Below are positions 54,897-64,000 of a DNA stretch of 64,000 nucleotides, piece after piece; position 1 is the first letter of the stretch; the number at the start of each line of letters is the position of its first letter. This stretch comes from Adenophora triphylla var. japonica. Taxonomy: Eukaryota > Streptophyta > Magnoliopsida > Asterales > Campanulaceae. Position numbers and translations under genes: made by a program. The notes under the pieces are model-generated. The model was not told where the DNA came from, did no database searches, and saw nothing but the letters and a program-made list of their open reading frames with translations. The stretch spans positions 1-64,000 of the forward strand of contig JAFEMH010006959.1 of NCBI GenBank assembly GCA_022495995.1, in the 5' to 3' direction.

Positions 54897-55002
54897 AGTA
54901 AGGTTCCTGGTGTAAAGTCTATCATTGCCAAAGCAAGCAATGCAATGGCTGATCTTTGCGGAACATGGTGATAAGATCCACTTTGGTGGTCTTTTTCTGG
55001 AG

Positions 55003-55185
55003 GTAGACAAATACATGATTTTTCTAGATGCATTTCAATACAATACAAACAGTTGAAGGGTACCAGCATAAAAGTGGATGCATCTGTTATTTGCTAAATT
55101 TTCACTTCATTCTAGTGTTCAGAACAAATGTACTTAGCTAAACTTGTAAAACTGAAATCAATGACTAGCTTAAGAATTATTATAG
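55003..55185. other. Junction between ETHE1-like and esterase-like fragments
   Basis: Intron-like sequence joining a donor from one gene to an acceptor of another (ETHE1 exon ends GAG|GTAGAC; next acceptor TTATTATAG at 55185). Confidence 0.5.
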
Positions 55186-55784
55186 GGACACCTTGGCTCA
55201 ATGGTTACACTAAAACTTTCACCGGAATTGATGGAGCTGGAAACAGATTAGCAGATGAAGTGAGTATCCAAATATAAAAACGTGTAATATGCATCTGTTT
55301 GAGTAAGTGATGTTGTGTGTCTTGAGGGGGTTGTGAAGTTCTAAATATGGGCTGTAAATGGTAGCCACATTTCCTAATGCCATTAGATTTCACCCTGCTT
55401 ATTCTCTTACTCCATAGCCCATACAGATGGAATGCATTTTGTGATTGTCATTATCAGTTTCTATATTTTGGCTTCAACCTGTGTTGCATACAACTTAATG
55501 ACTTTTACTGTACTGGACTTTGTTCTTAACAGGTCTTGCAAATTGTAAAAAAGAGTGAGAATCTAAAGAAGATATCTTTTTTAGCACGTTCCCTAGGCGG
55601 TTTGTTTGCAAGACATGCAGTTTCTGTTCTTTATTCCCCAAATGCTTATAGAAGTGATCAGTCTGATGATACAGAAGTTTCTACTGTTGGAAACTCTGTG
55701 ACTCGTGGTACGATTGCTGGATTGGAGCCAATTAATTTTATTACCTTGGCAACTCCACATCTAGGAGTGAGAGGCAAGAAACAG
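55186..55784 (+). pseudogene. Captured DUF676 putative serine esterase exons
   Basis: Exon 55186-55259 encodes NGYTKTFTGIDGAGNRLADE, ending at a GTGAGT donor. Exon 55533-55784 continues in phase: VLQIVKKSENLKKISFLARS, LGGLFARHAVSVLYSP, then RGTIAGLEPINFITLATPHL and GVRGKKQ, before |GTTCAT. This is the nucleophile region of the plant DUF676 alpha/beta-hydrolase family; the usual AHSLGG reads ARSLGG here. Family members are normally over 300 residues; only about 108 are present. The two exons splice in frame, unlike the other captured fragments. Confidence 0.85.
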
Positions 55785-56262
55785 GTTCATTCTGATTGCT
55801 TGTTGTCACTTTTTATCACTATATAGTTAATGCTTAAGGAATTATGGGTTCAATGAATATCCAAATTTTATTTTGTGGGACACTCTGAAAATGTTTGTGT
55901 GCTTTTTTTTTATACAACAAAGATGCATAAATATTATTTTCACAACATTTATGATAATAAATTGAATAGCTAAATATATTTGAGCATATGCCATATTTTG
56001 AATACTTCAACTTCAAATATTTAGTTACAATATGATTTATTGATTAATAACTCGGTTTCAATATTTTACTGTAGGCTACATGTTATTTTCTGTGCCTTTT
56101 TCTCAACTTTGACTATTCATTAGACTTTTGGGCGTTGCCATCTTTTTAATTCAGTAAATGTAGAGAAACTGGCTCGAAAGGTTATTCCACACCCTTTTTA
56201 TATTTTAAATTTTATTCACATCTTATGTGAGTGTACTTATTTAAGCTGTTATGAGTGAGCAG
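55785..56262. other. Intron-like DNA between esterase and MSH6 fragments
   Basis: AT-rich; no domain seen. Confidence 0.4.
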
Positions 56263-56961
56263 GGATACCGTGTTCTTGTTGTGGAACAAACGGAGACTCC
56301 TGAGCAGCTTAAGCTTCGCAAAGAAAATGGCTCCAAAGATAAGGTCATCTTGATGCCATAAAATCAAGAGATCTGTTACATCTGCAAATTCTGAACTCCT
56401 GTTACAATTGCATATGCTGATTTTTTTTAATTTGTTTTATAGGTTGTGAAACGCGAAATATGTGCACCAAAGGAACATTAACTGAAGGAGAAATGATGTC
56501 AGAAAATCCTGAGGCTTCTTATTTGATGTCAGTGACTGAAGCAAACCAGCATGATCAGAGAATCTTTGGTGTTTGCATGGTGGATGTTGCTACAAGCAGG
56601 ATTATTATTGGACAGGTGAGTAGCAGTTATATAGAACTTGCATTTAAGAGGTTTCATGCTGTCTATTGTCTCAACTGAGACCAGTGAAAATTATAAAACC
56701 TACTAACTTTCAGTTCATGGAACTCTTTCGTGATCTATTCCAAAATATTTTAGTTTGGCTGGCTTTTCAGTGTTTGAGAGTGTACTTCTTTGAATTTATT
56801 GAGCGTTATGGTTTGAGATCATTAGCATATGGAATCACTATGCCATTGCTCTATTCCCATTAGGGGGATTCTTTGATATTGTGTTTATATTTCACAGAAC
56901 TGGATGTCTTGATAAGCATAGCCATTGCAAGCGATATGTATGAAGGACCAACATTGACAAG
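56263..56961 (+). pseudogene. MSH6: Captured MSH6 (DNA mismatch repair) exons
   Basis: Exon 56263-56343, after GAGCAG, reads GYRVLVVEQTETPEQLKLRK then ENGSKDK. Exon 56443-56615 opens VVKREICA; a small deletion shifts the frame to TKGTLTEGEMMSENPEASYL, then IFGVCMVDVATSRIIIGQ. Near 56655-56710 is CCLLSQLRPVKIIKPTNF. Exon 56898-56961 reads ELDVLISIAIASDMYEGPT. These four blocks follow the order of plant MSH6 (mismatch-binding and connector domains, then the lever region), with internal exons deleted between the third and fourth. The ATPase domain is absent. Confidence 0.85.
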
Positions 56962-57370
56962 GTCCATTTCAGTTATCTCATCTCACCTTTGTTCCATTCA
57001 TTTCTTAGATTGGATTATAACTATTATTATTTGCCTTAATTAAGATCCTACTTCTATATATTTGAAATTTTTTATAGGAAGGTAGATATGATCGGAAGCA
57101 TGAAGTTTATGAAGGTGATAGTTTTGCATGTTGAAGCTAGCTAGGAAGATATTTGCATATGCTTTTGTTTGAATGTTAAAGCTAGTTAGTTAAAAATTAT
57201 GTAGTTCTCTTAGAATGACAATTTGTACCGAATACTATAATACGATAATGGATTTGGTATGCAGTTATTTGGATATAAAATATTTGTAATTACAAATCTT
57301 TTGTTGAAACAATTGTTTTTGTTAAACTGAAATCTAATACCACGTTATGATAAAAAAAAAACAAAATCCA
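56962..57370. other. Pack-CACTA right internal spacer
   Basis: Sequence after the last MSH6-like exon; an acceptor-like TTTTTTATAG at 57069-57078 precedes an unassigned short frame. Nothing else recognised. Confidence 0.4.
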
Positions 57371-57374
57371 TAAT

Positions 57375-57725
57375 TGTTGCTGTATATTGAACTTTTGCAA
57401 CGAATTATTCTGTTGTTGTAAATACTATTTTTTGTAACTTACTATATTTTGCAACGACTTACTATTCTTTGCAACGACTTATGTTGTTGCTGTAAATACT
57501 ATCTTTTGCAACGACTCATGTTGTTGGTTATACACATAATATTTTGCAACGACCGATATTTCACAACACTTGTCTTTGCAAAAATGTATATTTTTTGCAA
57601 CAACAAAAGTCGTTGCAAAACTCTAAAGCTACGCCCATTCCCGCAACAACCCTTGTCGTTGCAAAATATAATTATTGCAACGATATGTTATTTTTTGCAA
57701 CGGTATTTGCTGTTGCAATAAATGG
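57375..57725. promoter_or_regulatory. Right subterminal repeat zone of the Pack-CACTA
   Basis: At least ten TTTTGCAACGACTTA-like units on both strands, leading into the terminal TTGCAATAAATGGGTTTTCT. Mirror of the left zone; presumed transposase-cofactor binding sites. Confidence 0.78.
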
Positions 57726-57743
57726 GTTTTCTTGTAGTGATTA

Positions 57744-58268
57744 AATCACAAGATGTAAAAAAAAAAAGATTATTTTATCCATTCTCAATTCAACTTTATT
57801 TTCAAATTCATTTCATGTTCACCTTCAGCTTGTTGCTCCTATGCATTTATAGCATAGTTGAGCTCATATATGATGCTAGTTTCCTTGTCTCTTTGATTTC
57901 ATGCACTTGATTACTATCATGCACTTTTATTTGAGAAAAAATAATCTTAATATTTTTTATAAAGATAAAAAATTTAAATGACCATCTTAAACAACAATAT
58001 TAGACAAAATCCTAAGCAAAGAGATGAAAAAAGAAAATGCCAACAAGCAAACAGATAAAAAGGCCAAAATATATAATGATTGAACAAAATAATAAGAAGA
58101 GATCATTGCCCAGATAAGGCGAATGGAAGAGATATCCATAAGATGCCGTTGATATCAGAGAGAGGGGGTGTAGATATGGTCGGCAGAGGGGAATGCTCAT
58201 GGGAGGGAGTATATCTGGCAATGAGAGGAGGGGTGGCCTTTTGAGAAAGAGGGAAGGAGAGCAGGAGA
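57744..58268. other. Spacer between the two CACTA elements
   Basis: Unassigned sequence, with a minus frame at 58012-58341 running into the next element; no domain is recognised. Confidence 0.4.
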
Positions 58269-58790
58269 CACTACTAGAAATAGGGCTTTTACCGACGGAA
58301 ATTTCCGTCGGTAATTCCCCATTTTCGTCGGTAATGTTCATTTACCGACGGAACTCGTCCGTCGGATTCCGTCGAAAATAATTGGTTGGTAATACCGGCG
58401 GATCAATTCCGCCGGCAATACCGGCGGATAGTCCGTCGGTAAACAGAGAATTCCGCCGAAAATTGTCCGTCGGCAAGCACGTACGCCGGCCGGTCTGCCG
58501 GAGCCATCGCCGGAGGTTACCGACGGATATTTCCATCAGTAAATATTAAAATAATAAAATAATAAATCCCTTTACCGACGGATATATCCGTCGGAAGACT
58601 TAAGTTTTACCGACGGATATATCCGTCGGTAATCTAAAACTTTACCGGCAAAAATATCCGTCGGTAATGAGTTTTATTTTTTTATTTTTAATTGTTTACC
58701 GGCGAAAATATCCGTCGGTAATTAGTTTTATTTTTTTATTTTTAATTATTTACCGACGGAAATATCCGTCGGTAATTTGTCCAGATTTAA
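58269..58790. promoter_or_regulatory. Subterminal palindromic repeats of CACTA 2
   Basis: About eight copies of TTTACCGACGGATATATCCG + TCGGTAA-type palindromes with spacers, dense next to the terminus. Confidence 0.85.
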
Positions 58791-58918
58791 AAAAAAAATT
58801 TATTTTATTATTAAACCACCTGTAAACCTGTCAAACCTGTTTTAAACAAATCCCAACATAAAAGAAACACAAGCAACCTGTTTCGCTTGAAACAACCATT
58901 CAAATCAAGCGAAACAGG

Positions 58919-59152
58919 AAAGGGGTAATGGGAAAGGGAAAGGGAAAGGGAAAAGGGGAAAGGGGAAAGGGAAAATGTTTTATTTGAACATCAAATAAAG
59001 GGAAACTGTATCCAACAACCTAAAGCGAAACGGGAAAGGGGAAAGGGGAAAAGGGGAAAGGGGAAAGGGGAAAGGGGAAAAGGGGAAAGGGAAAGGGGAA
59101 AAGGGGAAAGAGAAACTGTTTCGCTTGGGGAAAAGGGAAGGGAAAGGGAAAC
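58919..59152. repeat. G-rich (GGGAAA)n / (GGGGAAA)n repeats
   Basis: Three blocks (about 58919-58972, 59030-59112, 59126-59150) of GGGAAAGGGGAAAAGGGG. The phrase CTGTTTCGCTTG(G/A) recurs beside them, so a larger unit may have been duplicated. Runs of G3-G4 at 3-4 base spacing could form G-quadruplexes. Confidence 0.88.
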
Positions 59153-59193
59153 AAAATATGTTTGTTTGATTACATGCCAAATAAAATGAATGT

Positions 59194-60983
59194 TTAACTA
59201 CCACGACCACGACCACGAGCGCTGCCGCTACCGCTACCTCTACCACCGCCACTTCGCCTAAGGTATTGACCGACTGACTCATCAGAAGCATTACCGCTAT
59301 TACGTTGCTGTGGTTGCAAATTCATGGTAGCCAAGTATTATTCCATGCGCTGCTCAAGCTGTTGCTCCAATATGCTTTGCATCTGGGTCTGCACCTGGAC
59401 CTCCACCTGGCTCTGGATCTGGTCCACTCGCCTCTGAACCTCTCTGTTGACCCGATCATCAAACGCCTCTTGATCCACATGTTGACTGCCATGCTGACTG
59501 CCGGAGGAAGAAGATGAAAAGTATTGCGTAGTAGGGCTGCGGAATGGCATGTTAAAATACCCAGCACCATGTCCTCCGAATTCAGGCAAGCGGTCTCCCT
59601 TTGGTTGCTTGTCTCGGAGGACAATGGCCGCCCAAAGCTTTTCACGAAAAGCGGGCCGCTCGGTGCTCTCAGGCGCCATACTTCTTTCTTCAATAGCCTC
59701 GTCACGAGCCCGCCTATCATACCCTTCCTGAAAAAAAAAACATTATACACTATGGTAGAAAATAATATTTCTTTAAGTAAATAATTTATAATTTACTAAT
59801 AGAAAATACTATTAACACTTACATAAAGGGTCTGGTAATAAGGGTTGACCCATTGTGGCCCTGAGCCATCAGGAGCCTCCGCAGTATGTGTAGCCATAAA
59901 CACAGCAGCAGCATCAGCCTCATCATCTCCGTGTTTCTTTCGCTTAACATATAAAAAAAATTAAAACTTCAAAATTTCATCAAATAATAACAATATATGA
60001 ATCAAATAGAGTATTTCTTAATTTACAAACGGATAATAAATTAAGTAAGTTTACCATCCGGGACCAAGTCTCGCTGAAGTTAATCGATTCTCCAGTGTGC
60101 ACACTCCCCTGCCCCTCTTGTGAGTTCCTATTAGTTTTTGCAATTTCTGAATTTTTTTGAAAATTTTCACTATTTTAATAGGCTTCCCACTGCTCCAACG
60201 CACTATTCGAGAAGTTAGCTGGAGGCAAACCATCCCTTAGCCACTTTTTTTTTCATATCATACACCTTCCCAGCGTACCGCTTAGCAACTAGTTTCTTGA
60301 AAGCCTTCTCTATTTGTAGGTCAGAGAATCCAGGGCAAGAATATACGTGTTACAAAAATAGTAAAAGTAGTTAAATAAACAGGAAGTAAAATAGTTGTTG
60401 CTAATTAATTATTAAGCGTAAATTAGAACATAAAAATGAACAGGTGACTAGTCTACAAACTTTACAAAGGAAAGAGAATTAAGTAATTTTACCCGAAACT
60501 GGCAATACCAGATATCGTACACATCTTTTGATAATGACTTTGGGGTGGGATAAAATTCCTCAAAATTATACCCACTGAATAAATTCCCAAACCATCTAAC
60601 AGGATCTTGACAACTACCATGTATAAACCTATTAAGATATTAATTGAAAAACAATATATCAATATATATACAAATAAAAAGACAATAATAAAATGTAAAC
60701 ATTATATATATGACATTTACAATTAAATAATACTTACCGGCCCTTTGGGAGAGATAGATATTTCCATTTTTCCTTCCTCATTAATAATTGCGTCCAAATT
60801 AACCCGCCCGGATGGTTCACTAACAGGAACACTAGAGCTATCATTACCTGGACTGCTCAAATCATCATCAATACGGCCAGAATCAGAAGTAGAGCCCCTC
60901 CCTCCCATTCTTGGTGAAACAAGACGATGGACAAAACCCGCAACCTTCCCTCTCTTTGAACGATTTCCACCTCGACCCGACAT
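59194..60983 (-). pseudogene. En/Spm plant transposase-associated protein (Transposase_24-like), 5 exons
   Basis: Exon 1 (60983-60738) starts MSGRGGNRSKRGKVAGFVHR and ends at |GTAAGT. Exon 2 (60628-60493) encodes DPVRWFGNLFSGYNFEEFYP. Exon 3 (about 60346-60055) encodes IEKAFKKLVAKRYAGKVYDM, ALEQWEAY and NRNSQEGQGSVHTGESINFS. Exon 4 (about 59944-59823) encodes PQWVNPYYQTLY. Exon 5 (59727-59194) holds EAIEERSMAPESTERPAFRE, a glutamine-rich coiled coil QVEVQVQTQMQSILEQQLEQ, and an RGRGRGS end. KRYAGKVYDM, WEAY and VHTGG-like words are typical of the plant Ptta/En/Spm family. In-frame TAA codons (after WEAY and after EQRME) and a frame change in exon 3 show decay. Confidence 0.8.
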
Positions 60984-61321
60984 ATCTAAACTAGTATATT
61001 ATATATGTAGACAGAAAATATTATCAAGTAGAACAAAATTTAAATAGTAGGAAGCATTCAAAATAATGACTACATGTCCAAGCAAATTATGGAGTAAGAT
61101 GTTTGCAGCCAATATACACTATGTTTGCATTTAAATAGTAGGAAGCATTTATTGTCCAAATCATGAGATAGATGTAATATTACATAGCATGTAAGAGTAA
61201 CCAAGTAAAATTGAAAATCATGAGATAGATATAATATTACAGTGATAAGTGATATAAAATGTAAACATAATATACAAAACATTATCTGAATTAAAACTAA
61301 ACTGATTCATTCACTACAATC

Positions 61322-61850
61322 TTAATCACTATCACTACAAAATTCAATTTCTTCTTCACTAGTTTCCTCGTCGTCGTCTTCTTCCCCATCTTCATCATTG
61401 GACCCAGATATATACCCTTCTCCTTCCTCATCCTCCACATTGTCATACTCGATTTCATTGAAAGTGACTTCCTCCCCTAGTGGACGGGTGTTTTCGGCCA
61501 TTAATGCTTCATCCTCGACATTATCATTCAAGGAAATAATCGGAGGTATAGGCATTTCCTCTTCCTGATAACAATCATTTAATGATGAATCAACATTTGA
61601 AGTAGACGTTTTTGCACGCAATGGTATATCAAAAGTGCTTCTTGCTTTGATTTTCCATACGGCCCACCATCCGCTAGACTCTCTTCGTCGACGGGGGTAG
61701 GGGGTCATATACACCTGTTGTGCTTGAGATGCAAGAATGAACACATCATCACCATTATGCCTAGAAGAATGCTTTAAGTCAACGAGATCAAAAAGTGCCA
61801 TGTTTTGTAATGCCTCGCTCAGCGTCCCGCCACTCACAATCGATGACTAC
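61322..61850 (-). pseudogene. CACTA transposase C-terminal fragment (DUF4216-like)
   Basis: A 171-codon minus frame holds LFDLVDLKHSSRHNGDDVFI, LASQAQQVYMTPYPRR and WWAVWKIKARSTFDIP, then a long acidic tail (NDEDGEEDDDEETSEEEIEF). The FILASQAQQVxY ... WxVxxKIKxR pattern is the C-terminal domain of plant TNP2-type CACTA transposases. The catalytic DDE region that should lie upstream (to the right) is absent. Confidence 0.8.
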
Positions 61851-61869
61851 ATGTTGACCTCAACATGAT

Positions 61870-62096
61870 AAGTTAAAGATTCTTAAACGGGTTTCTAAGC
61901 TTTTGTGTTTCAACCGTCACAACGTCACGTCGTAACATTAATTTTTATTCATTACCGTAAAATGCATAATTTTACAATAATGAATTAACACACACATCTA
62001 TCATATTTTTTAAATTATTAATATTGTGAATAATTTTAAATATTAATTCTTTGTTGTAAAATATATAATTTTACAATGATAAATTAAATTAACATT
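61870..62096. other. AT-rich spacer
   Basis: No feature recognised; contains two similar TTATTxxTTGTAAAATxxATAATTTTACAAT phrases near 61960 and 62060. Confidence 0.4.
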
Positions 62097-62431
62097 TATA
62101 AACAAGATGAGAGTCGTTCTCATCCACAACAATCAAAACCCTATCTCAGGTTAGACCAAGAAAGATAGAGCAAACAAGTTCTCGACTGTTTGAGCAAAGG
62201 ATTTTCTGTTTAATAAGATTTTTTCCAGTTTCACTGTCCTCCTCTCTAAGGATCTCAAACATCACAGCCATGTTTGTGACAGTGCCTGTTTTACTCTTCA
62301 CTGGTGTTATACGGTCACAAGTAAAAACAAGGTAACAGTATAACACCAGTGAAGAGAAAACAGAACTTTCCTCCAATTTTTTCAATCTCCACCTTTCATT
62401 TACTCAAGATCCTGATTGCAGAATCTTCCTC

Positions 62432-62650
62432 ATGAGCTTGAAAGCTGGCGGTGTTGCCCTCAATCTCACGGTTGCTTCGCATAGCAACCGTGAGATTGAG
62501 GGCAACACCATCAGCTTTCAAGCTCATGAGGAAGATTCTGCAATCAGGATCTTGAGTAAATGGAAGGTGGAGATTGAAAAAATTGGAGGAAAGTTCTGTT
62601 TTCTCTTCACTGGTGTTATACTATTACCTTGTTTTTACTTGTGACCGTAT
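62432..62650 (+). pseudogene. Unidentified protein-like segment across the inverted-repeat centre
   Basis: Right-arm frame NREIEGNTISFQAHEEDSAI then RILSKWKVEIEKIGGK looks like real protein sequence, but I cannot name the family. Its mirror copy lies in the left arm. It may be exon sequence from the same or another captured gene. Confidence 0.3.
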
Positions 62651-62674
62651 AACACCAGTGAAGAGAAAACAGAC

Positions 62675-62852
62675 ACTGTCACAAACATGGCTGTGATGTT
62701 TGATATCCTTAGAGAGAAGAGGACAGTGAAACTGGAAAAACTCTTATTAAACAAAAAATCCTTTGCTCAAACAGTGGAGAACTTATTTGCTCTATCTTTT
62801 TTGATCAAAGATGGACGGATTTTGATAGCTGTGGGTGAGAAAGGCTCTCATC
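62675..62852 (+). pseudogene. NSE4 (SMC5/6 kleisin) fragment in the right arm; mirror copy in the left
   Basis: The right arm encodes TVTNMAVMFDILREKRTVKL, then LNKKSFAQTVENLFALSFLI and KDGRI. These are words of the conserved C-terminal domain of NSE4, the kleisin subunit of the SMC5/6 genome-stability complex. The left arm (62146-62295) holds the same segment in antisense, more diverged. Only about 60 residues are present, so this is a captured exon. Confidence 0.8.
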
Positions 62853-62854
62853 TT

Positions 62855-63182
62855 ATTTATATATATACATATATGTATATTTTTATATTTATTTTTATTT
62901 TTATTTTTTATTTTTTATTATTATATTTTTTATTATTATTATTATTATTTAATATTATTATTATTATTATTATTTTATTTTATTTTATTTTAATTTTATT
63001 TATTTATTTATTTTGTTTTATTTATTTTTATTTTTATTTTTTATTATTATATTTATTATTATTATTATTATTATTATCATTATTATTTATTATTATTATT
63101 TTATTATTATTATTTTATTATTATTTTATTTTATTTTATTTTAATTTTATTTATTTATTTTGTTTTATTTATTTTTATTTAT

Positions 63183-63211
<29 letters not shown>
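62855..63211. repeat. T/A-rich compound microsatellite (TTTTA/TTA/TTTA)n
   Basis: About 350 bp of TTTTTATTTTTATTATTATT with two internally similar halves (62881-63000 and 63020-63160), ending in a T run. Directly abuts the inverted repeat. Confidence 0.93.
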
Positions 63212-63214
<3 letters not shown>

Positions 63215-64000
63215 GAGAACAAGAATTGTGTTAAAAATCTAGGACTAATCAAGACAATCTGATAGTAGTGATTTTACTAGCAAAAAAGCACAAAAAATGT
63301 ATTCAAAATTAAGGACTCATCAAGATAATCAGATAGTGATATAACTGTTTCAGCCTTCTCCTTTCTCCAGTCAATATCACTGTTTCAGCTAAATCAACTA
63401 AGGATTCACACAGAGGGAAGAAAAATCTATTGAAAATAAAGATATCCTGGCTAGGGTGCTAAATGACTGGAAAATATCACAATTTAGGACTTATATTAGA
63501 AAAGGAGGGAGTATATAATCAGATACCGAATGTAATTGCAATATATATCATGGGATTCTTACATAAAGAATAGCCTAATTTCCGTGTAAAGGCAACCACA
63601 ATTCATCATAGGCAGATAAAGAAAAATCAGTGCCACACCATAAAAACATTAAGGAGACGCATTGAATTTATTTAGTTTCAAAAACTAACCTTCCATAGCA
63701 ACAATTAAATGTCTAATAATCATAACCTATTTTCTTGCCTAGAACGAGATCCCACAGCTAACAAAATCATTCAAGAATACAATTCCCAAGTTGCATATTG
63801 CACAAAGATCTTAACGATACTGGACGATTTCAACGGCAGTTATGAGCTATCTCTCAAAGGCTCTTACCAAATAATTTCATATTTATCGTAAGATACCAAA
63901 ATGATCTACAAATTACAAACCAATCTTCCAATCAGAACATCATAATCAGTCCGAAATCGAAACATTAACAGGTAACAATTCAACACAATAAAAAAACAAA
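63212..64000. other. Unassigned sequence at the window end
   Basis: No gene recognised. The phrase AGGACTMATCAAGAYAATC + GATAGTRGTGAT occurs twice (63242-63272 and 63312-63341), a short direct repeat about 70 bp apart. A 60-codon frame at 63709-63891 has no known motif. Confidence 0.45.

Larger units (their letters stand above)
53409..55002 (+). pseudogene. ETHE1: Captured ETHE1-type persulfide dioxygenase exons
   Basis: Exon 53409-53537, after TATGTGCAG and before AAG|GTAGTC, encodes 43 residues: [19 protein letters not shown], then [27 protein letters not shown] is the metal-binding HxHxDH signature of the glyoxalase II/ETHE1 beta-lactamase fold, and the surrounding words match plant mitochondrial sulfur dioxygenase (ETHE1/GLY3). 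Exon 54897-55002 encodes SKVPGVKSIIAKASNAMADL, then after a frameshift EHGDKIHFGGLFLE, also in ETHE1 order. The N-terminus and all following exons are missing, so no enzyme can be made. The intron between the exons holds a Stowaway MITE and an SPT2 fragment. Confidence 0.85.
49041..57740. mobile_element. Pack-CACTA: 8700-bp CACTA transposon carrying host gene fragments
   Basis: The ends are inverted CACTACAAGAAAA...TTTATTGCAAC repeats (49041 inward and 57740 inward, about 28 bp with one mismatch). They are flanked by an exact 3-bp duplication, ATT at 49038-49040 and ATT at 57741-57743, the CACTA signature. Subterminal zones are packed with TTGCAACGA motifs. There is no transposase. Inside are a gene-start-like exon, three Harbinger-like MITEs, a hAT-like MITE, two Stowaway MITEs, and exons resembling ETHE1, SPT2, a DUF676 esterase and MSH6, with introns kept. 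Movement would need transposase from an autonomous CACTA. Confidence 0.9.
58269..61870 (-). mobile_element. Decayed CACTA element 2, one end present
   Basis: The 3' end CACTACTAGAAATAGGGC lies at 58269. It is followed by subterminal TTTACCGACGG/CCGTCGGTAAA repeats to about 58790, a G-rich simple repeat, an En/Spm-type transposase-associated pseudogene (59194-60983) and a transposase C-terminus (61322-61850), all on the minus strand. The opposite end is not in the window; the transposase stops abruptly near 61860. Confidence 0.8.
62097..62860. repeat. Long near-perfect inverted repeat (two ~380-bp arms, 6-bp loop)
   Basis: The left arm 62097-62476 pairs with the right arm 62860-62483 at roughly 93-95% by eye, around the loop TCGCAT. 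At the centre CTCACGGTTGCT meets AGCAACCGTGAG. Each arm also contains a smaller hairpin: in the right arm GTTTTCTCTTCACTGGTGTT (about 62598) pairs with AACACCAGTGAAGAGAAAAC (about 62651). If transcribed it would fold into a long duplex RNA. Confidence 0.93.

Noticed and set aside
53409..56961. Functional ETHE1, esterase or MSH6 genes
   Set aside because: Each lacks most exons; ETHE1 and MSH6 also carry frameshifts. They are fragments inside a transposon.
62687..63262. A 191-codon NSE4-like membrane protein
   Set aside because: Only the first ~58 codons are NSE4-like; the hydrophobic remainder is translation of the TTTTA/TTA microsatellite.

Overview
This window is plant nuclear DNA, most likely from a eudicot with a large, repeat-rich genome. 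The evidence is several nested plant LTR retrotransposons (Ty3/Tat-like, Ty3/Athila and Ty1/Copia), Helitrons, two CACTA transposons and many small MITEs. Fragments of ordinary plant nuclear genes with GT/AG introns are also present. I see no bacterial operons, rRNA genes or CRISPR arrays, and no intact host gene. The species cannot be named from the sequence alone.

Layout, left to right. (1) 1-8964 is the 3' part of a plus-strand Tat-like LTR element: gag remnants, three large tandem arrays, a polypurine tract and a 3' LTR. (2) 8965-15328 is the 3' part of a second plus-strand Tat-like element. It carries an antisense, intron-containing plant mobile domain (PMD) pseudogene with its own promoter, then two tandem arrays and an LTR. 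(3) 15329-30100 is a minus-strand Tat-like element of about 14.8 kb. It has two LTRs about 98% alike where they overlap, a tRNA-Arg primer site and repeated gag modules, but no recognisable pol. (4) 30101-31214 is the start of another minus-strand Tat-like LTR that element 3 interrupted. (5) 31215-38063 is an Athila element: broken pol, an intact 484-residue third ORF and an LTR. (6) 38064-41889 is a 5'-truncated Copia element with an LTR. (7) 42024-46739 is a Helitron with a second Helitron nested inside it. (8) 47002-47740 is a TIR element and 48871-48985 a SINE. (9) 49041-57740 is an 8700-bp CACTA transposon with an exact ATT target duplication. It carries pieces of at least four host genes (an ETHE1-type persulfide dioxygenase, SPT2, a DUF676 serine esterase and MSH6) plus three head-to-tail Harbinger-like MITEs. 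(10) 58269 to about 61870 is a decayed second CACTA with transposase-type pseudogenes. (11) 62097-62860 is a long inverted repeat, about 380 bp per arm, containing an NSE4 gene fragment. A T/A-rich microsatellite and unassigned DNA follow.

The parts fit together as nested insertions. The Athila was hit by Tat element 4, which was hit by element 3, which abuts element 2. The Tat-like elements share a 13-bp U5 motif, a polypurine-tract context and a recurrent internal motif, while their 3' regions have filled with unrelated tandem arrays. The CACTA and the NSE4 inverted repeat show gene-fragment capture by DNA elements or rearrangement, and the inverted repeat could yield small RNAs against a genome-stability gene.
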